From Nesterenkonia marinintestina (GTDB taxonomy: Bacteria; Actinomycetota; Actinomycetes; Actinomycetales; Micrococcaceae), in NCBI RefSeq assembly GCF_025420485.1, contig NZ_JAOEFD010000007.1, forward strand, positions 92,260 to 156,259: DNA of 64,000 nucleotides. The letters are read 5' to 3'. The notes below the pieces were generated by a model. The model did not search any database. It saw only the letters and a program-made list of their open reading frames with translations, and had not been told where the DNA came from. Numbering within the stretch: the first letter of the stretch is position 1; the number at the start of each line of letters is the position of its first letter. The position numbers and the translations under genes were made by a program. Positions 26,150 through 36,950 of the stretch are shown here, piece after piece.

Positions 26150-27919
26150 GTGTCCCTGGTCTTCCGATTCGCCGCCCGCTCCAACACCGGCGTCGTCCGC
26201 TCCAAGAACGATGACTCCGGGTACGCGGGGCGCTACTTCGCCGTCGTCGCCGACGGCATGGGCGGACACGCCGGGGGCAACGTGGCCTCCGCCTCCACCG
26301 TGCTGGACCTGGCCCACCTGGACACCCGCGGCTTCACCGCCCCGGACACCGTGCTGCCCGATGAGATCCAGACGGCCAACGCGTTCCTCAACCGCCTGGT
26401 GCAGGCGAACCCCAAGCTGGCCGGGATGGGCACCACCATCACCTCCCTGCTGATCACCGACGACCGCATGCAATTCGCGCACATCGGGGACTCGCGCGCC
26501 TACCGGCTCAAGAAGGGCCGCTTCCGCCAGGTCAGCAAGGACCACACCTTCGTCCAGCGCCTGGTCGACGAGGGGCGCCTCGACCCCGCCCAGGCGGAGC
26601 ACCACCCGCACAGGAACGTGCTGATGCGTGTGCTCGGCGACGTCGACGCCTCCCCGGAGCTGGACATCACCTCCTTCCCCGTCGAAGCCGGGGAACGCTG
26701 GATGCTGTGCTCGGACGGGCTCAACGCGGTGGTCTCGGACCGGCTCATCGAGCAGAAGCTGCGCTCCACCCAGTCCCTGGAGTCGATCGTCGACGACCTG
26801 GTGGACCTCACCATCGAGGGCGGCGCCCCGGACAACGTCACCGTGGTGTGCCTGGAGGTCGTCGAGGCCGATGAGGGCGACCTGACCCGCAACCGTCCCA
26901 CCCCGCTGTCCCCCGCCGCGGTCGCCTCGGCCTCCGAGGTGTACGAGCCGGTGGCCGAGGAGCGCCCGGTGTCCGAGGACGAGGCCGCCGACTCGGAGCA
27001 CACCATGGAGATGGTGCCGGTGGTCAACGTCGACGCGCTCTCCGAACATCCCCCCGAGGACCACGACGAGCTGTCCCCGCTCTCGGCGTCCATGCTGGGC
27101 CAGGACCTCGAGGCCCGGCCCCACCGCCTGGTCGGAGCCGCCGCCCAGGCCACCGAGACCGGCATGATCCCGGTGGTGCGCCGCAGCGTGGACGAGCCCG
27201 TGCTCGCCGCCCGCCTGACCGGCCAGCCGCTGCGGCAGGTCCGTCACGAGCACGACGACCTGCTCGCCCAGGCCGGTGCCGCCTCGGCCGCGACCGAGGC
27301 CGCCGCCCCCGACCCGCACGCCCCGCCCGCATCGGCCGAGCGGTCCTCCGAACCGGGCGACCGCACCGGGCCGCTGGCGGCAGGCGGCGACCCCGGCGAC
27401 CGGGACGTGGCCGACGAGGTGGACGACGAGCTCGACATCGAGGATGAGATCGCCGCCCGCGCCGCCGTGCACCGTCCGCGGCGGGTCGGATGGCTGCTGA
27501 CCACCGTCGTCGGGCTGGTCACGGTGCTGCTGGCCGCAGTGCTGTTCCTCGGATACATCTGGACCCAGACCCAGTACTACGTGGGTGAGGAGGACGGCGA
27601 GGTGGCCGTGTTCAACGGCGTCTCCCAGTCCCTGGGTCCGTGGAAGCTCTCGGAGTCGGACGAGCTGACCGGAATCAGCGTGGACGACCTCACCGCCTAC
27701 CAGCGCGAACGCGTCTCCGGGGGCATCCCGGCCGACTCGAGGTCCCACGCGGATCAGATCGTCGACCAGCTGCGGGACTCTGCCGGCGTCGACGACGAGG
27801 ACGAGGAGACCGACGAGGAGTCGGACTCCACCGATGAGGCCACGGACGAGGCCACCGACGACGCCACAGAAGAGGAGACGGACGAGGAGACCGCAGAGGC
27901 ACGGGGTGGTCGCCGATGA
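26150..27919 (+). CDS. pstP: PP2C serine/threonine phosphatase PstP with acidic extracellular tail
   Basis: Metal-dependent phosphatase that reverses PknA/PknB phosphorylation. Residues 1-240 are the PP2C domain: NDD at 20-22, DGMGGH at 35-40, GMGTT, GDSRAY, CSDG and GAPDNVTVV. A cytoplasmic linker of about 200 residues follows, then one membrane helix (LLTTVVGLVTVLLAAVLFLGY, residues about 452-472) and an outer domain ending in a Glu/Asp/Thr repeat. At 589 aa it is longer than mycobacterial PstP (about 510). GTG 26150 comes 4 nt after fhaB; its stop overlaps rodA (ATGA). Confidence 0.93.
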   Translation: MSLVFRFAARSNTGVVRSKNDDSGYAGRYFAVVADGMGGHAGGNVASASTVLDLAHLDTRGFTAPDTVLPDEIQTANAFLNRLVQANPKLAGMGTTITSLLITDDRMQFAHIGDSRAYRLKKGRFRQVSKDHTFVQRLVDEGRLDPAQAEHHPHRNVLMRVLGDVDASPELDITSFPVEAGERWMLCSDGLNAVVSDRLIEQKLRSTQSLESIVDDLVDLTIEGGAPDNVTVVCLEVVEADEGDLTRNRPTPLSPAAVASASEVYEPVAEERPVSEDEAADSEHTMEMVPVVNVDALSEHPPEDHDELSPLSASMLGQDLEARPHRLVGAAAQATETGMIPVVRRSVDEPVLAARLTGQPLRQVRHEHDDLLAQAGAASAATEAAAPDPHAPPASAERSSEPGDRTGPLAAGGDPGDRDVADEVDDELDIEDEIAARAAVHRPRRVGWLLTTVVGLVTVLLAAVLFLGYIWTQTQYYVGEEDGEVAVFNGVSQSLGPWKLSESDELTGISVDDLTAYQRERVSGGIPADSRSHADQIVDQLRDSAGVDDEDEETDEESDSTDEATDEATDDATEEETDEETAEARGGRR

Positions 27920-29388
27920 TCCGGACCGAGACCGCTCCCGCACCGCGCCGGAACCTGGAGCTGTTCCTGCTGCTGCTCGCCCTCGTCGTCGCCGTGGGCG
28001 CCCAGATCATCACCGCCGCGGCGATGGACGCCCCCATCGACGAGGGCTACTACGTCGACGGCGGGATCTACGCCGGAGTGGTGCTGGTCTTCCACATCAT
28101 CCTGCGCATCCGCGCGAAGTACGCCGACCCGTTCATCCTGCCCATCGTGGTGACCCTCAACGGGCTGGGCATCGCGATGATCCACCGCATCGACCTGGCC
28201 GGCGGCGACGGCTCCGTCGCCGACCGGCAGCTGCTGTGGTCGGCGGTGTCGATGGCGTTCGCCATGGCGCTGCTGTGGTTCCTGCAGGACCACCGCCGGC
28301 TGCGTCAGCTGACCTACCTCTCGCTCGTCGTCGGCACGGTGCTGCTGTTCCTGCCGATGCTCCCGGGCATCGGCATGGAGATCAACGGCGCCCGCATCTG
28401 GGTGAACCTGGGCTTCGCCTCCTTCCAGCCCTCCGAGCTGGCCAAGATCGCCCTGGGCGTGTTCTTCGCCGGGTTCCTGGCCAACAACCGCGACCTGATC
28501 CTGCTGGCCGGCCGGAAGTTCGGTCCGCTGCAGTTCCCGCGGATCCAGGACCTGGCGCCGCTGATGATCGGCTGGCTGGTCGCGATCGGCGTGCTGGTGG
28601 TCCAGACCGATCTGGGCAACTCGATCATGTTCTTCGGGCTGTTCATGGCCATGATCTACGTGGCCACCTCGCGACTGTCCTGGATCATCATCGGCGGGCT
28701 GCTCGTCGCCGTCGGCGGAGTGCTGGCGTGGATGTTCGTCCCCCACGTCACCGCCCGCGTGGACATCTGGCTCAACGCCTTCGACGAGGACATCTACTCC
28801 CGGGAGTTCGGCGGCTCCGAACAGGTGGTGCAGGGGATCTTCGGCCTGGCCAACGGCGGGCTGACCGGCACCGGACTCGGTTCGGGCATGCCCAACCGGG
28901 TCCCGCTGGCGAACTCGGACATGATCCTGGCGGCCTTCGGCGAGGAGCTGGGCCTGATCGGGCTGACCGCCATGCTGCTGCTGTACCTGCTGCTGTTCAG
29001 CCGCTTCATGCGCGCAGGCCTCGGCACCCGGGACGCCTTCGGCAAGCTGCTGGCGGTCGGGTTCGCGGTGATGCTGGTGCTGCAGGTCTTCGTGGTCCTC
29101 GGCGGCATCACCCGGGTCATCCCGATGACGGGTCTGACCGCCCCGTTCCTGGCCGCCGGAGGCTCTTCGCTGCTGGGCAACTGGCTGATCGTGGCCCTGG
29201 TGCTGCTGATCTCGCATGCCGCCCGCCGACCCATCGTCGTCGGCCCGATGGTCAACGCCTCGGGTGACGAGGCCTCGGGCATCGAGAACCCGACCACGGA
29301 GGCAGCTGAGGCGACGGCGTCCGAGGACGAGGCCGCCGCGTTCCAGGACGAGGACGAGGCCCGCTCCGGGACGGGAGGCGCCCGATGA
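27916..29388 (+). CDS. rodA: SEDS peptidoglycan glycosyltransferase RodA/FtsW family
   Basis: Polymerises lipid II into glycan strands with its partner transpeptidase PbpA; 490 aa, about 10-12 membrane helices. SEDS marks are WVNLGFASFQPSELAKIAL, VVQTDLGNSIMFFGLFMAMIY, and PLANSDMILAAFGEELGLIG. A hydrophilic, acidic tail of about 50 residues follows the last helix. Start and stop each overlap neighbours by 4 nt, so expression is coupled to pstP and pbpA. Position in the pkn cluster argues for RodA rather than the dcw-cluster FtsW. Confidence 0.92.
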   Translation: MIRTETAPAPRRNLELFLLLLALVVAVGAQIITAAAMDAPIDEGYYVDGGIYAGVVLVFHIILRIRAKYADPFILPIVVTLNGLGIAMIHRIDLAGGDGSVADRQLLWSAVSMAFAMALLWFLQDHRRLRQLTYLSLVVGTVLLFLPMLPGIGMEINGARIWVNLGFASFQPSELAKIALGVFFAGFLANNRDLILLAGRKFGPLQFPRIQDLAPLMIGWLVAIGVLVVQTDLGNSIMFFGLFMAMIYVATSRLSWIIIGGLLVAVGGVLAWMFVPHVTARVDIWLNAFDEDIYSREFGGSEQVVQGIFGLANGGLTGTGLGSGMPNRVPLANSDMILAAFGEELGLIGLTAMLLLYLLLFSRFMRAGLGTRDAFGKLLAVGFAVMLVLQVFVVLGGITRVIPMTGLTAPFLAAGGSSLLGNWLIVALVLLISHAARRPIVVGPMVNASGDEASGIENPTTEAAEATASEDEAAAFQDEDEARSGTGGAR

Positions 29389-30830
29389 ACAACGCGATCC
29401 GTCACACCTGGGTGGTCTCCGTCGGCCTGTTCATGACGCTGTTCATCGCGATCAGCGTCATCCAGGTCCCGATGACCGATGAGCTCAACGCCCACCCGCA
29501 CAACGTCCGGCAGATGTACCAGGACCGCGGCGCGGACCGGGGCACCATCACCGTCGACGGCGATCCGATCGCCGAGTCGGTCCCCTCGGATTCGGCCTTC
29601 GACCACCAGCGCGTCTACCACGACCCGGAGCTCTACGCCGGGATCACCGGGTTCTACTCCATCGCCGAACCTCCCACCGGCCTGGAGTCGGCGATGAACG
29701 AGTACCTCACCGGTCAGGCCGACTCCCAGTTCTTCGACCGGATGACCGCCCTGTTCACCGGGTCCGCCGACGAGGGCGCCCAGGTGGAGCTGACCATCGA
29801 CCCGGAGCTGCAGCAGGTCGCCTACGACACCCTCGCCCAGGGAGAGCGGGGCTCGATCATCGTCACCGACGTCGAGACCGGCGAGATCCGGGCGATGGCG
29901 ACCAGGCCCAGCTACGACACCAATGAGCTGGCCGTGCACTCGACCAGTCAGTTCAGCGAGAACAAGGCCGAGATCGAGTCGGTGGAGGGCCTGAGCCCCT
30001 ACTACTTCCGGCCGATCAACTCCACCATCGCCCCCGGCTCCACGTTCAAACTGGTCGACCTGGCCGCGATGCTCGGCTCCGGCGACTATTCGCCCGACAC
30101 CATGCTGGACAACCCGGACCAGATCACCCTGCCGCAGTCGCAGACCCAGCTGGGGAACTTCTTCGGCGGGAACTGCCACACCAGTTCGCGCGCGGACCTG
30201 ACGTTCATCACCGCCCAGTCCTGCAACACCCCATTCGCCGAGGCGGCCATGGACATGGGGGAGGACCCGATCCGGGAGGCCGCCGAGGACTTCGGATGGA
30301 ACTCGGAGATGCAGATCCCGCTGTCGGTCACCGCCTCCCACTTCCCGGAGGACCTGACCGACGCCGCGCTGGCCCAGTCCTCGATCGGGCAGTACGACGT
30401 CACCGCGACGCCGATGCAGATCAACATGATGACCATGGCGATCGCCAACGGCGGCACCATGATGCAGCCCACCCTGATCGAGACCGTCCGCGGCTCCGAC
30501 CTGCAGGTCATCGAGCAGCATGAGCCGGAGGAGCTGGGGCAGCCGATCAGCTCCGACGTCGCCGACGACATGACCGAGCTGATGCAGGCCGCCGTGGAGG
30601 AGGGCACCGCCCACCGCGCGAACAGCTCCGACATCGACATCGCGGCGAAGACGGGCACCGGGCAGATCGGCGGGACCGATCTGGTGAACTCCTGGGTCAC
30701 GGGCTTCGCCCCGGCCGACGACCCCCAGTACGCCGTCACTGTGGCCTATGAGAGGATCGTCTTCGAGACCGGCACGGGTCTGACGGCGCCCAATATGCTG
30801 ACCATGTTCGAGGCGGTGATCGAGGAATGA
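29385..30830 (+). CDS. pbpA: Class B penicillin-binding protein PbpA (transpeptidase)
   Basis: Peptidoglycan D,D-transpeptidase of 481 aa anchored by an N-terminal helix (residues 8-27). Catalytic motifs: S219-T-F-K222, S279-C-N281 and K422-T-G-T425. The N-terminal pedestal is short, as in actinobacterial PbpA. It works with the SEDS protein encoded immediately before it; ATGA overlaps at both ends. Confidence 0.93.
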   Translation: MNNAIRHTWVVSVGLFMTLFIAISVIQVPMTDELNAHPHNVRQMYQDRGADRGTITVDGDPIAESVPSDSAFDHQRVYHDPELYAGITGFYSIAEPPTGLESAMNEYLTGQADSQFFDRMTALFTGSADEGAQVELTIDPELQQVAYDTLAQGERGSIIVTDVETGEIRAMATRPSYDTNELAVHSTSQFSENKAEIESVEGLSPYYFRPINSTIAPGSTFKLVDLAAMLGSGDYSPDTMLDNPDQITLPQSQTQLGNFFGGNCHTSSRADLTFITAQSCNTPFAEAAMDMGEDPIREAAEDFGWNSEMQIPLSVTASHFPEDLTDAALAQSSIGQYDVTATPMQINMMTMAIANGGTMMQPTLIETVRGSDLQVIEQHEPEELGQPISSDVADDMTELMQAAVEEGTAHRANSSDIDIAAKTGTGQIGGTDLVNSWVTGFAPADDPQYAVTVAYERIVFETGTGLTAPNMLTMFEAVIEE

Positions 30831-32878
30831 GGCCGACTGTCGGCATCCTCATGGGTGAGCGCTATAAGCTCACCGAGCGCATCGCCGTCGGCGGGATGGG
30901 TGAGGTCTGGACGGCCTCCGACGAGGTCCTGGGCCGCACCGTGGCGATCAAGATCCTCAAGGAGGAGTACACCGGCGACGAGGCGTTCCTGCGCCGTTTC
31001 CGTGCCGAGGCCCGCCACACCGCGCTGCTGAACCATCCGGGCATCGCCGACATCTACGACTACGGCGAGCAGGCCGGGTCCGGGTACCTGGTGATGGAGC
31101 TGGTCCCCGGTCGTCCGCTTTCGGTGCTCCTGGAGAAGGATCGGACCCTGCCGTGGGAGAAGACGCTCTCGATCATCGCCCAGACCTCCCGGGCTCTGCA
31201 GGTCGCCCACGATCAGGGGCTGGTGCACCGGGACGTGAAGCCGGGGAACCTGCTGATCACCCCGACCCGCCGGGTGAAGATCACCGACTTCGGGATCGCC
31301 CGGCTGGCCGACCAGGTGCCGCTGACGGCCACCGGTCAGGTCATGGGCACCGTGCAGTACCTCTCGCCGGAGCAGGCCACGGGCCAGCACGCCACCGGGT
31401 CCTCGGACATCTACGCGCTGGGCATCATCGCCTATGAGGCCCTGGCCGGGCACCGGCCGTTCACCGGCGAGGCGCAGATCGCCATCGCCCTGAAGCAGGT
31501 CAACGACGCCCCGCCTCCGCTGCCGGAGTCGGTGCCTGAGCCGGTGCGCGCGCTGATCATGGCCACCCTGGCGAAGGATCCGGCGGACCGTCCGGCCAAC
31601 GCCACGAAGCTGGCCGAGGCCGCCGATGCGCTGCTGCGCCACGACGTCGACGGTGCGGTGGCCGCCGTGCCGACGATGGGGCAGCACATGGCCTCCCAGG
31701 ACGAAGACGACTCCACCCAGCTGATCCCCACGCAGAACGCCACCCGGCCGACCGAGGTCGTGCCCCGTCCGCACGCGTCCGATGCCGGGCAGTCCGCCGG
31801 CGGCGGTGCGGCCGCGGGCGCGGCGGGAGCCGGTGCGGCTGCAGGTGCCGGTGCGGCCGCACCCTCTGCCGGCACCCCTCAGCAGCCGCCGGAGGAGCGG
31901 GGGGCGGCGTCGCAGTCCTCCGATCCGGCACGTCCGCTGCCGAACTCCGGTGAGGGCTCCGACGACCCCCGGCCCGAGGACGCCGCCTCCGGCACCGCCG
32001 CGGCTCACGCCTCGGCCCCCGCGGCAGGTGCGGCAGGTGCCGCCGCGGCCTCCGACGCGACCCGTTCGACCGACCCGGGGCAGACCACCGAGACCGACGA
32101 CAGGACGACGAAGGACTCCCGCGGCGGGCGCCGTTCCCAGTGGCGGTGGCCCCTGGTGGCGCTGATCGCCCTGCTGCTGCTGGCCGTCTTCGGTGCGCTG
32201 GTGCTGCCCGCCCTGGGCAACGAGGACCCGGACCCGCAGCCGACGGTCACCGAGACCTACACCGAAGGCTCCGACCTGGTGGACGTGGACTCCGCCGAGC
32301 TGGTGGGTCTGACCGTGGAGGAGGCCACTGAGATCCTGGAGGACGAGGGGTTGGAGGTCTCCGCCGAGGAGGTGGAGTCCTCGCAGGCCGCCGGCATCGT
32401 CGTCAATGTGACCCCCACCGGTGAAGTCTCGGTGGGCAGCACGGTCACCCTCCACTACGCCGGAGGGACCGAGGGCCGCTCCGAGCCGACCCAGCAGGAC
32501 ACCGCCGTACCGGACGACCAGACCGGCGGCGGGGACGACGGTGACGGAAACGGTGACGGTGACGGCACCCAGGAGCCGACGGACGAGGCCTCGCCCACCG
32601 ATGAGGCCTCCCCGACCCCGGACGACGAGGGCCAGGACGAGGCCTCGCCGGACCAGGACGCCGCCGAACAGAGCCCGGGCACCGGCGGAGACGGTCAGGA
32701 CGGACAGGACGGCCAGACCGGGACGGCGACCGACTCGGCGGGCGGAGACCAGGGTCCTCCGGCGCCCGACGCCGGTTCCGATCCCGGCGCCGACGACAGC
32801 GCCGGCCAGGGTGCGGGCCAGGGTGCGAGCCAGGGTTCCGGTTCCGGCGTCGCCGGCGAGACGGAGACGTCGGGATGA
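30827..32878 (+). CDS. pknA: Serine/threonine kinase PknA with one PASTA domain
   Basis: Hanks-type receptor kinase regulating growth and division, 683 aa. Kinase domain residues 11-275: glycine loop [10 protein letters not shown], Lys42, HRD 134-136, DFG 154-156, and [10 protein letters not shown] activation region. After a juxtamembrane segment of about 160 residues comes a membrane helix ([22 protein letters not shown]) and a single PASTA-like repeat ([20 protein letters not shown]), then a long acidic Gly/Gln/Asp tail. Mycobacterial PknA has no PASTA domain, so the extracellular sensor is notable. An internal ATG at 30851 is an alternative start. Confidence 0.92.
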   Translation: MRPTVGILMGERYKLTERIAVGGMGEVWTASDEVLGRTVAIKILKEEYTGDEAFLRRFRAEARHTALLNHPGIADIYDYGEQAGSGYLVMELVPGRPLSVLLEKDRTLPWEKTLSIIAQTSRALQVAHDQGLVHRDVKPGNLLITPTRRVKITDFGIARLADQVPLTATGQVMGTVQYLSPEQATGQHATGSSDIYALGIIAYEALAGHRPFTGEAQIAIALKQVNDAPPPLPESVPEPVRALIMATLAKDPADRPANATKLAEAADALLRHDVDGAVAAVPTMGQHMASQDEDDSTQLIPTQNATRPTEVVPRPHASDAGQSAGGGAAAGAAGAGAAAGAGAAAPSAGTPQQPPEERGAASQSSDPARPLPNSGEGSDDPRPEDAASGTAAAHASAPAAGAAGAAAASDATRSTDPGQTTETDDRTTKDSRGGRRSQWRWPLVALIALLLLAVFGALVLPALGNEDPDPQPTVTETYTEGSDLVDVDSAELVGLTVEEATEILEDEGLEVSAEEVESSQAAGIVVNVTPTGEVSVGSTVTLHYAGGTEGRSEPTQQDTAVPDDQTGGGDDGDGNGDGDGTQEPTDEASPTDEASPTPDDEGQDEASPDQDAAEQSPGTGGDGQDGQDGQTGTATDSAGGDQGPPAPDAGSDPGADDSAGQGAGQGASQGSGSGVAGETETSG

Positions 32879-35280
32879 ACGACTCCGAAGAACCGCGCAT
32901 CCTCAATGAGCGCTACCGGATCGCCTCGCTGATCGGGCGCGGCGGCATGGCCGACGTGTACCTGGCCCGGGACCTCTCCCTGGACCGCGACGTCGCGATC
33001 AAGATGCTCCGGCCGGACCTGGCGCGCGATCCCCAGTTCCAGGGCCGATTCCGCCGGGAGGCCCAGTCCTCGGCGTCGCTGAACCATCCGAACATCGTGG
33101 GCGTCTACGACACCGGGCGCACCGATGTGGAGGATTCCCACGAGCACGCCGTACATACGCCCTTCATCGTCATGGAGTACGTGGACGGGGTGACGCTGCG
33201 GCACGTCATGCACGGCACCCCGCACCCCGACGGCGAGGACACCCAGGAGACCGACCGACGTCGACGGGCCGAAGCTGAGGCCCGGGCCGCGGAGTCCGGG
33301 CAGGCGGCCGACGACGACACCCGAGCCGTCGACGCCGCGGCCGCCGATCCGGGGGAGACCCAGGCGGGCACACCCTTCGACGAGGACCATGAGCCTGAGG
33401 GCCCCGACGTCCTGGAGCTGGCCGACTCCGAGGACGAACAGTCCGCCGGGACCAGGCCCGCCGCCGAGGTCGGCTCCCCGCTGCAGGCCCGCATCGAGGA
33501 GGCCCTGAACAAGCCGGTCTCCGACCAGGAGGCGGCGGACTATCTCTCCGGGATCCTGGGAGCCCTGGGCTACAGCCACTCGCGCGGCATCGTCCACCGT
33601 GACATCAAGCCCTCCAACGTCATGGTCACCCAGACCGGCGACGTGAAGGTCATGGACTTCGGCATCGCCCGGGCGATGGCGGACACGTCCTCGACGATGA
33701 CCCAGACCTCCACCGTGGTCGGCACCGCCCAGTACCTGTCCCCCGAGCAGGCGCGCGGAGAGCTGGTCGACCACCGGTCGGACCTCTACTCCGCCGGCTG
33801 TGTGCTCTTCGAGCTGCTCACCAACCGTCCGCCGTTCCAGGGCGAGTCCCCCGTCTCGGTGGCCTACCAGCACGTGCGCGAGGAGCCGCCGCGGGTCTCG
33901 CGGTTCAACCACAGCGTCTCCCCGGCCGTGGAGTCGGTGGTGGCCAAGGCGCTGGCGAAGGACCCCGACGCGAGGTTCCAGTCGGCCGCAGAGTTCGACC
34001 AGGCGCTGTCCGAGTCGCTGCGCGGCATCCACGTCGAACCCGCCTACGCGGCGGTGCACCAGGAGGAGAACCCCACCGAGGCCGTCTCCGCGGTGGCCGC
34101 GGCACCGGCGGCCGGAGTGGGTGCCGCCGGAGCGGCCGGGGCGGCCGCCGCGCCCTCGGCCCGGACCCCGGAGGATCCGGCCGTCCATGAGGGCTCATCC
34201 GCCGTGGCCGGCACCGGTGCGCGGCGCCGGGGCCTCATCTGGCTGTGGGTCGTGCTGATGGTGCTGCTCATCGCAGTCGGCGCCTGGGCGCTGATGCGCA
34301 TGGTGGACGCGCAGGACACGGAGATCCCCGACGTGGCCGGCATGCCGCGTGAGGAGGCGATCCAGGAGCTCAACGACGCCGACATCGATCCGGAGATCGA
34401 GACGGTCGGCGACGATGAGGTCGAGGAGGACCACGCCGTGGGCACCGACCCCGAGGCCGGCACCTCCGTGGATCCGGACGACGACGTCACCCTGCTCATC
34501 TCCGCAGGACCCGACCAGGTCGCGGTGCCCGAAGGGCTGCAGGGCAGCACCGAGGAGGAGGTGCGCGAGGCCCTCGAGGAGGTCGGTCTGGAGGTCGGCG
34601 ACGTCAGCGACGGTCCCCACCCCTCCGTGGAGGAGGACACGCTGATCAGCCTGGATCCCGAGGCCGGGAGCATGGTCAGCCGCGGCACGGAGGTCGACCT
34701 GCTGCTCTCCAACGGTCTGGTCGAACTGCCCGACGTCACCGGTATGACCGAGTCCGAGGCGGTCTCGACGCTGCAGAACGACTACGGCCTGCAGGTGACC
34801 ACCTACACCTGGCAGATCGGAGACGTCCCCGCCGGCCAGGTGCTCTCGATGCAGTCGGGCGGCAGCGACGTCACGGGCGGCTCGCAGATCCCGCAGGGCT
34901 CCACCGTCTCCCTGGCCATCGCCACCGCCCCGCGTCCCGAGCCGACGCCGGAGGAGGACGACGACGAGACCGAGGAGCCGGACGAGGACGAGACCGATGA
35001 GGACGATGAGGACGACGAGGACGACGAGGACGACGAGGAGACCGACGAGCCGGACGAGGACGAGACCACCGACGAGGCCATCGAGGATGAGACGGATGAG
35101 CCCGACGAGGATGAGACCACCGACGAGGCCACCGAGGACGACTCGCCCACGGCGGACGACTCCCCGACCGACGACGACGGCGGGAACGGGAACGGCGATG
35201 GGAACGGCGATGGGAACGGCGGTGGCGACGACGGCGGGGACGACGATGACGACGGTGATGACGACGACGGGGACGACTGA
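32875..35280 (+). CDS. pknB: Serine/threonine kinase PknB with PASTA domains and a kinase-domain insertion
   Basis: Receptor kinase of 801 aa that senses peptidoglycan fragments. Kinase motifs: glycine loop [10 protein letters not shown] (19-29), Lys43, HRD 241-243, DFG 261-263, and [21 protein letters not shown] as the activation loop with candidate autophosphorylation Thr. Between the hinge (VMEYVDG, 99-105) and the helix before HRD lies an acidic insert of about 90 residues (115-205), absent from usual PknB. One membrane helix ([20 protein letters not shown]) precedes three PASTA repeats and a tail made almost only of Glu, Asp and Thr, then Gly/Asn/Asp. It is last in the operon. Confidence 0.93.
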   Translation: MNDSEEPRILNERYRIASLIGRGGMADVYLARDLSLDRDVAIKMLRPDLARDPQFQGRFRREAQSSASLNHPNIVGVYDTGRTDVEDSHEHAVHTPFIVMEYVDGVTLRHVMHGTPHPDGEDTQETDRRRRAEAEARAAESGQAADDDTRAVDAAAADPGETQAGTPFDEDHEPEGPDVLELADSEDEQSAGTRPAAEVGSPLQARIEEALNKPVSDQEAADYLSGILGALGYSHSRGIVHRDIKPSNVMVTQTGDVKVMDFGIARAMADTSSTMTQTSTVVGTAQYLSPEQARGELVDHRSDLYSAGCVLFELLTNRPPFQGESPVSVAYQHVREEPPRVSRFNHSVSPAVESVVAKALAKDPDARFQSAAEFDQALSESLRGIHVEPAYAAVHQEENPTEAVSAVAAAPAAGVGAAGAAGAAAAPSARTPEDPAVHEGSSAVAGTGARRRGLIWLWVVLMVLLIAVGAWALMRMVDAQDTEIPDVAGMPREEAIQELNDADIDPEIETVGDDEVEEDHAVGTDPEAGTSVDPDDDVTLLISAGPDQVAVPEGLQGSTEEEVREALEEVGLEVGDVSDGPHPSVEEDTLISLDPEAGSMVSRGTEVDLLLSNGLVELPDVTGMTESEAVSTLQNDYGLQVTTYTWQIGDVPAGQVLSMQSGGSDVTGGSQIPQGSTVSLAIATAPRPEPTPEEDDDETEEPDEDETDEDDEDDEDDEDDEETDEPDEDETTDEAIEDETDEPDEDETTDEATEDDSPTADDSPTDDDGGNGNGDGNGDGNGGGDDGGDDDDDGDDDDGDD
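34945..35277 (+). repeat. Low-complexity acidic repeat DNA at the 3' end of pknB
   Basis: About 330 bp built from GAC/GAG/ACC-rich units (for example GACGAGGACGAGACCACCGACGAGGCC in two near-copies, written here only as a description) plus a short GGCGATGGGAAC tandem near 35196. It encodes the acidic extracellular tail and is prone to length change by slippage. Confidence 0.7.
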
Positions 35281-35302
35281 CCGCGCCCGGCGGTGATCGT
35301 CC

Positions 35303-35953
35303 TCAGCCGCGGCGGATGGGGTTCAGCCGCGCGGCGTGCTCGGCGGCCCCGACCAGCCCCAGCTCCTCCAGCCAGTTCCCCAGCATCCGGTAGCCGCCCT
35401 CGGTGAGCACGGACTCCGGGTGGTACTGCATCCCCCAGGCCGGTGCGCTGCGGTGGGCCAGCCCCATGATGACCCCGTCGGAGGTGGCCGCGGTGACCTC
35501 CAGGACCTCCGGCACGGTGGCCGGGTCCACCACCAGGGAGTGGTAGCGGGTGGCGACGAAGCTCTCCGGCAGTCCGGCGAAGGACCGGTGGCCGGTGTGG
35601 GTGACGGTGCTCGTCTTGCCGTGCATGAGCTGCTCGGCGTGGGTCACGGTCGCCCCGAACGCCTCCCCCAGCCCCTGGTGCCCCAGACAGACTCCGAGCA
35701 GCGGGACCTCGTCCTCGACGCACCGCCGGATCAGCTCGACCGAGACCCCCGCCTCGTGGGGCGCGCCGGGCCCGGGTGAGATGAGGACGCCGTCGTGCTC
35801 GGCCGCGAGCCGACCGGCCTCCTCCCCGGTGACGGCGTCGTTGCGCAGCACGGTCGTCTCGGCGCCGAGCTCCCTCAGGTAGCCGACCAGCGTGTAGACG
35901 AAGCTGTCGTAGTTGTCGATCACCAGGATGCGGATACCTGTCCTGCTGCTCAT
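35303..35953 (-). CDS. pabA: Aminodeoxychorismate/anthranilate synthase glutaminase component
   Basis: Class I glutamine amidotransferase of 216 aa that supplies ammonia to PabB or TrpE for folate or tryptophan synthesis. The catalytic Cys is in GVCLGHQ; the His-Glu pair is in QYHPESVLTEGG; the N-terminus is ILVIDNYDSFVYTLVGYL. AGGAGG precedes ATG 35953. It sits next to the pknB cluster, as in most actinobacteria, where it is annotated either pabA or trpG. Start overlaps the stop of the small membrane gene by 4 nt. Confidence 0.9.
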   Translation of the reverse strand: MSSRTGIRILVIDNYDSFVYTLVGYLRELGAETTVLRNDAVTGEEAGRLAAEHDGVLISPGPGAPHEAGVSVELIRRCVEDEVPLLGVCLGHQGLGEAFGATVTHAEQLMHGKTSTVTHTGHRSFAGLPESFVATRYHSLVVDPATVPEVLEVTAATSDGVIMGLAHRSAPAWGMQYHPESVLTEGGYRMLGNWLEELGLVGAAEHAARLNPIRRG

Positions 35954-36153
35954 CGTGGGCCCTCCTGCCTCGGGTCGGCGGATCCGCCGGCGGACTCGAT
36001 GTCCATGGTCGATTCGTTCAGCGGGTGGAACTGGTCGGTCCAGGGGAAGACGACCTCCATGAGCAGGAGGACGACGGCGGCCAGCAGCACCAGTGTGATG
36101 CCGATGCGCACCCAGAGGGGGCCGGGCAGCCGGCGGAACATCCACGCGTACAT
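35950..36153 (-). CDS. Small single-pass membrane protein
   Basis: A 67 aa protein with one hydrophobic helix (IGITLVLLAAVVLLLMEVVFPW) and a hydrophilic C-terminus. It lies between a class E sortase and pabA, overlapping pabA by ATGA; 2 nt separate it from the sortase. Short proteins in this slot are common in actinobacteria but have no assigned role. Coupling to the sortase suggests a surface-related function. Confidence 0.75.
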   Translation of the reverse strand: MYAWMFRRLPGPLWVRIGITLVLLAAVVLLLMEVVFPWTDQFHPLNESTMDIESAGGSADPRQEGPR

Positions 36154-36155
36154 GC

Positions 36156-36950
36156 TCAGTCCTCCCCTTCGGCGGCGGGACCCGTCCCCGCATCGGCGGC
36201 CGCTTCGACCCGATCGGTGATCGCTTCGGGCGGGCCCTCGGACAGCGGCGTCGCCTCCACGAAGTCCGCGTGGGTGATCAGGCGGTCGGAGGCCACGTAG
36301 GGCGGGTCGCAGGTGGCCAGGGTCAGCACCGAGGCGTCTCCGGGGTCCTCGCCGGGAGCCCCGGGGACCGGTTCGAGCACCTCCGTGCGGTCGGGAGGCA
36401 CCACATAGCTCTCGGTGACCTCATAGGTGAAGTACCCGTCGGGGCTCTGCACATAGATCCGATCTCCGGGCACCAGCTGGTCCTGGTCGTAGAGGATGCG
36501 CCCGTAGATGTCCCGGTGTCCGGCCAGGGCGAAGTTCCCCGGCTCCCCCGGCATCTGGGTGGTGGGGTAGTGGCCCACGGCGATGCGGTCGATGGAGTCG
36601 GAGCCGACCCCCTCCCGGATGGGCAGCGTGCCGTCCTCCTCGAGGCGCGGGACGTAGAGCATGCCGATGACCTCGGTGTCCTCGGCGAGGTCGTGGATCA
36701 GGTCCGCGCTGGGTTCGTCGTCCTCTGTGGCGTCGGCACCATCCTGCTGGTGGTCGAGCTGGGCGTAGAGCTCCCCCGCGGCCCGGTCCCTTTCGGCGTC
36801 GGCGCCGAGCCCGGTCCACCACACCTCCCACACCACGAAGAGCAGTCCCAGCACACCGAGGGTCAGCAGCACCTCTCCCAGGACTCCGACGGTGCGCGTG
36901 ACGGGCCCCGGGCGGCGCGGGGCCCGTGGGGACTCGGTCGGTGCGGTCAT
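36156..36950 (-). CDS. srtE: Class E sortase
   Basis: Cysteine transpeptidase anchoring surface proteins to peptidoglycan, 264 aa. Membrane helix near residues 26-46 (VLLTLGVLGLLFVVWEVWW), then the sortase beta-barrel with catalytic His in LAGHRDIYG, Cys in LTLATCDPP and Arg in SDRLITHAD. I start it at ATG 36950 (MTAPTESPRAP); a longer frame reaches 37010. Class E enzymes prefer LAxTG-type substrates; none is encoded nearby. Confidence 0.92.
   Translation of the reverse strand: MTAPTESPRAPRRPGPVTRTVGVLGEVLLTLGVLGLLFVVWEVWWTGLGADAERDRAAGELYAQLDHQQDGADATEDDEPSADLIHDLAEDTEVIGMLYVPRLEEDGTLPIREGVGSDSIDRIAVGHYPTTQMPGEPGNFALAGHRDIYGRILYDQDQLVPGDRIYVQSPDGYFTYEVTESYVVPPDRTEVLEPVPGAPGEDPGDASVLTLATCDPPYVASDRLITHADFVEATPLSEGPPEAITDRVEAAADAGTGPAAEGED

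Noticed and set aside
26072..27943. Long minus-strand frame opposite pstP and its neighbours
   Set aside because: Val/Gly/His-rich antisense shadow; the plus-strand genes are complete and overlap in an operon.
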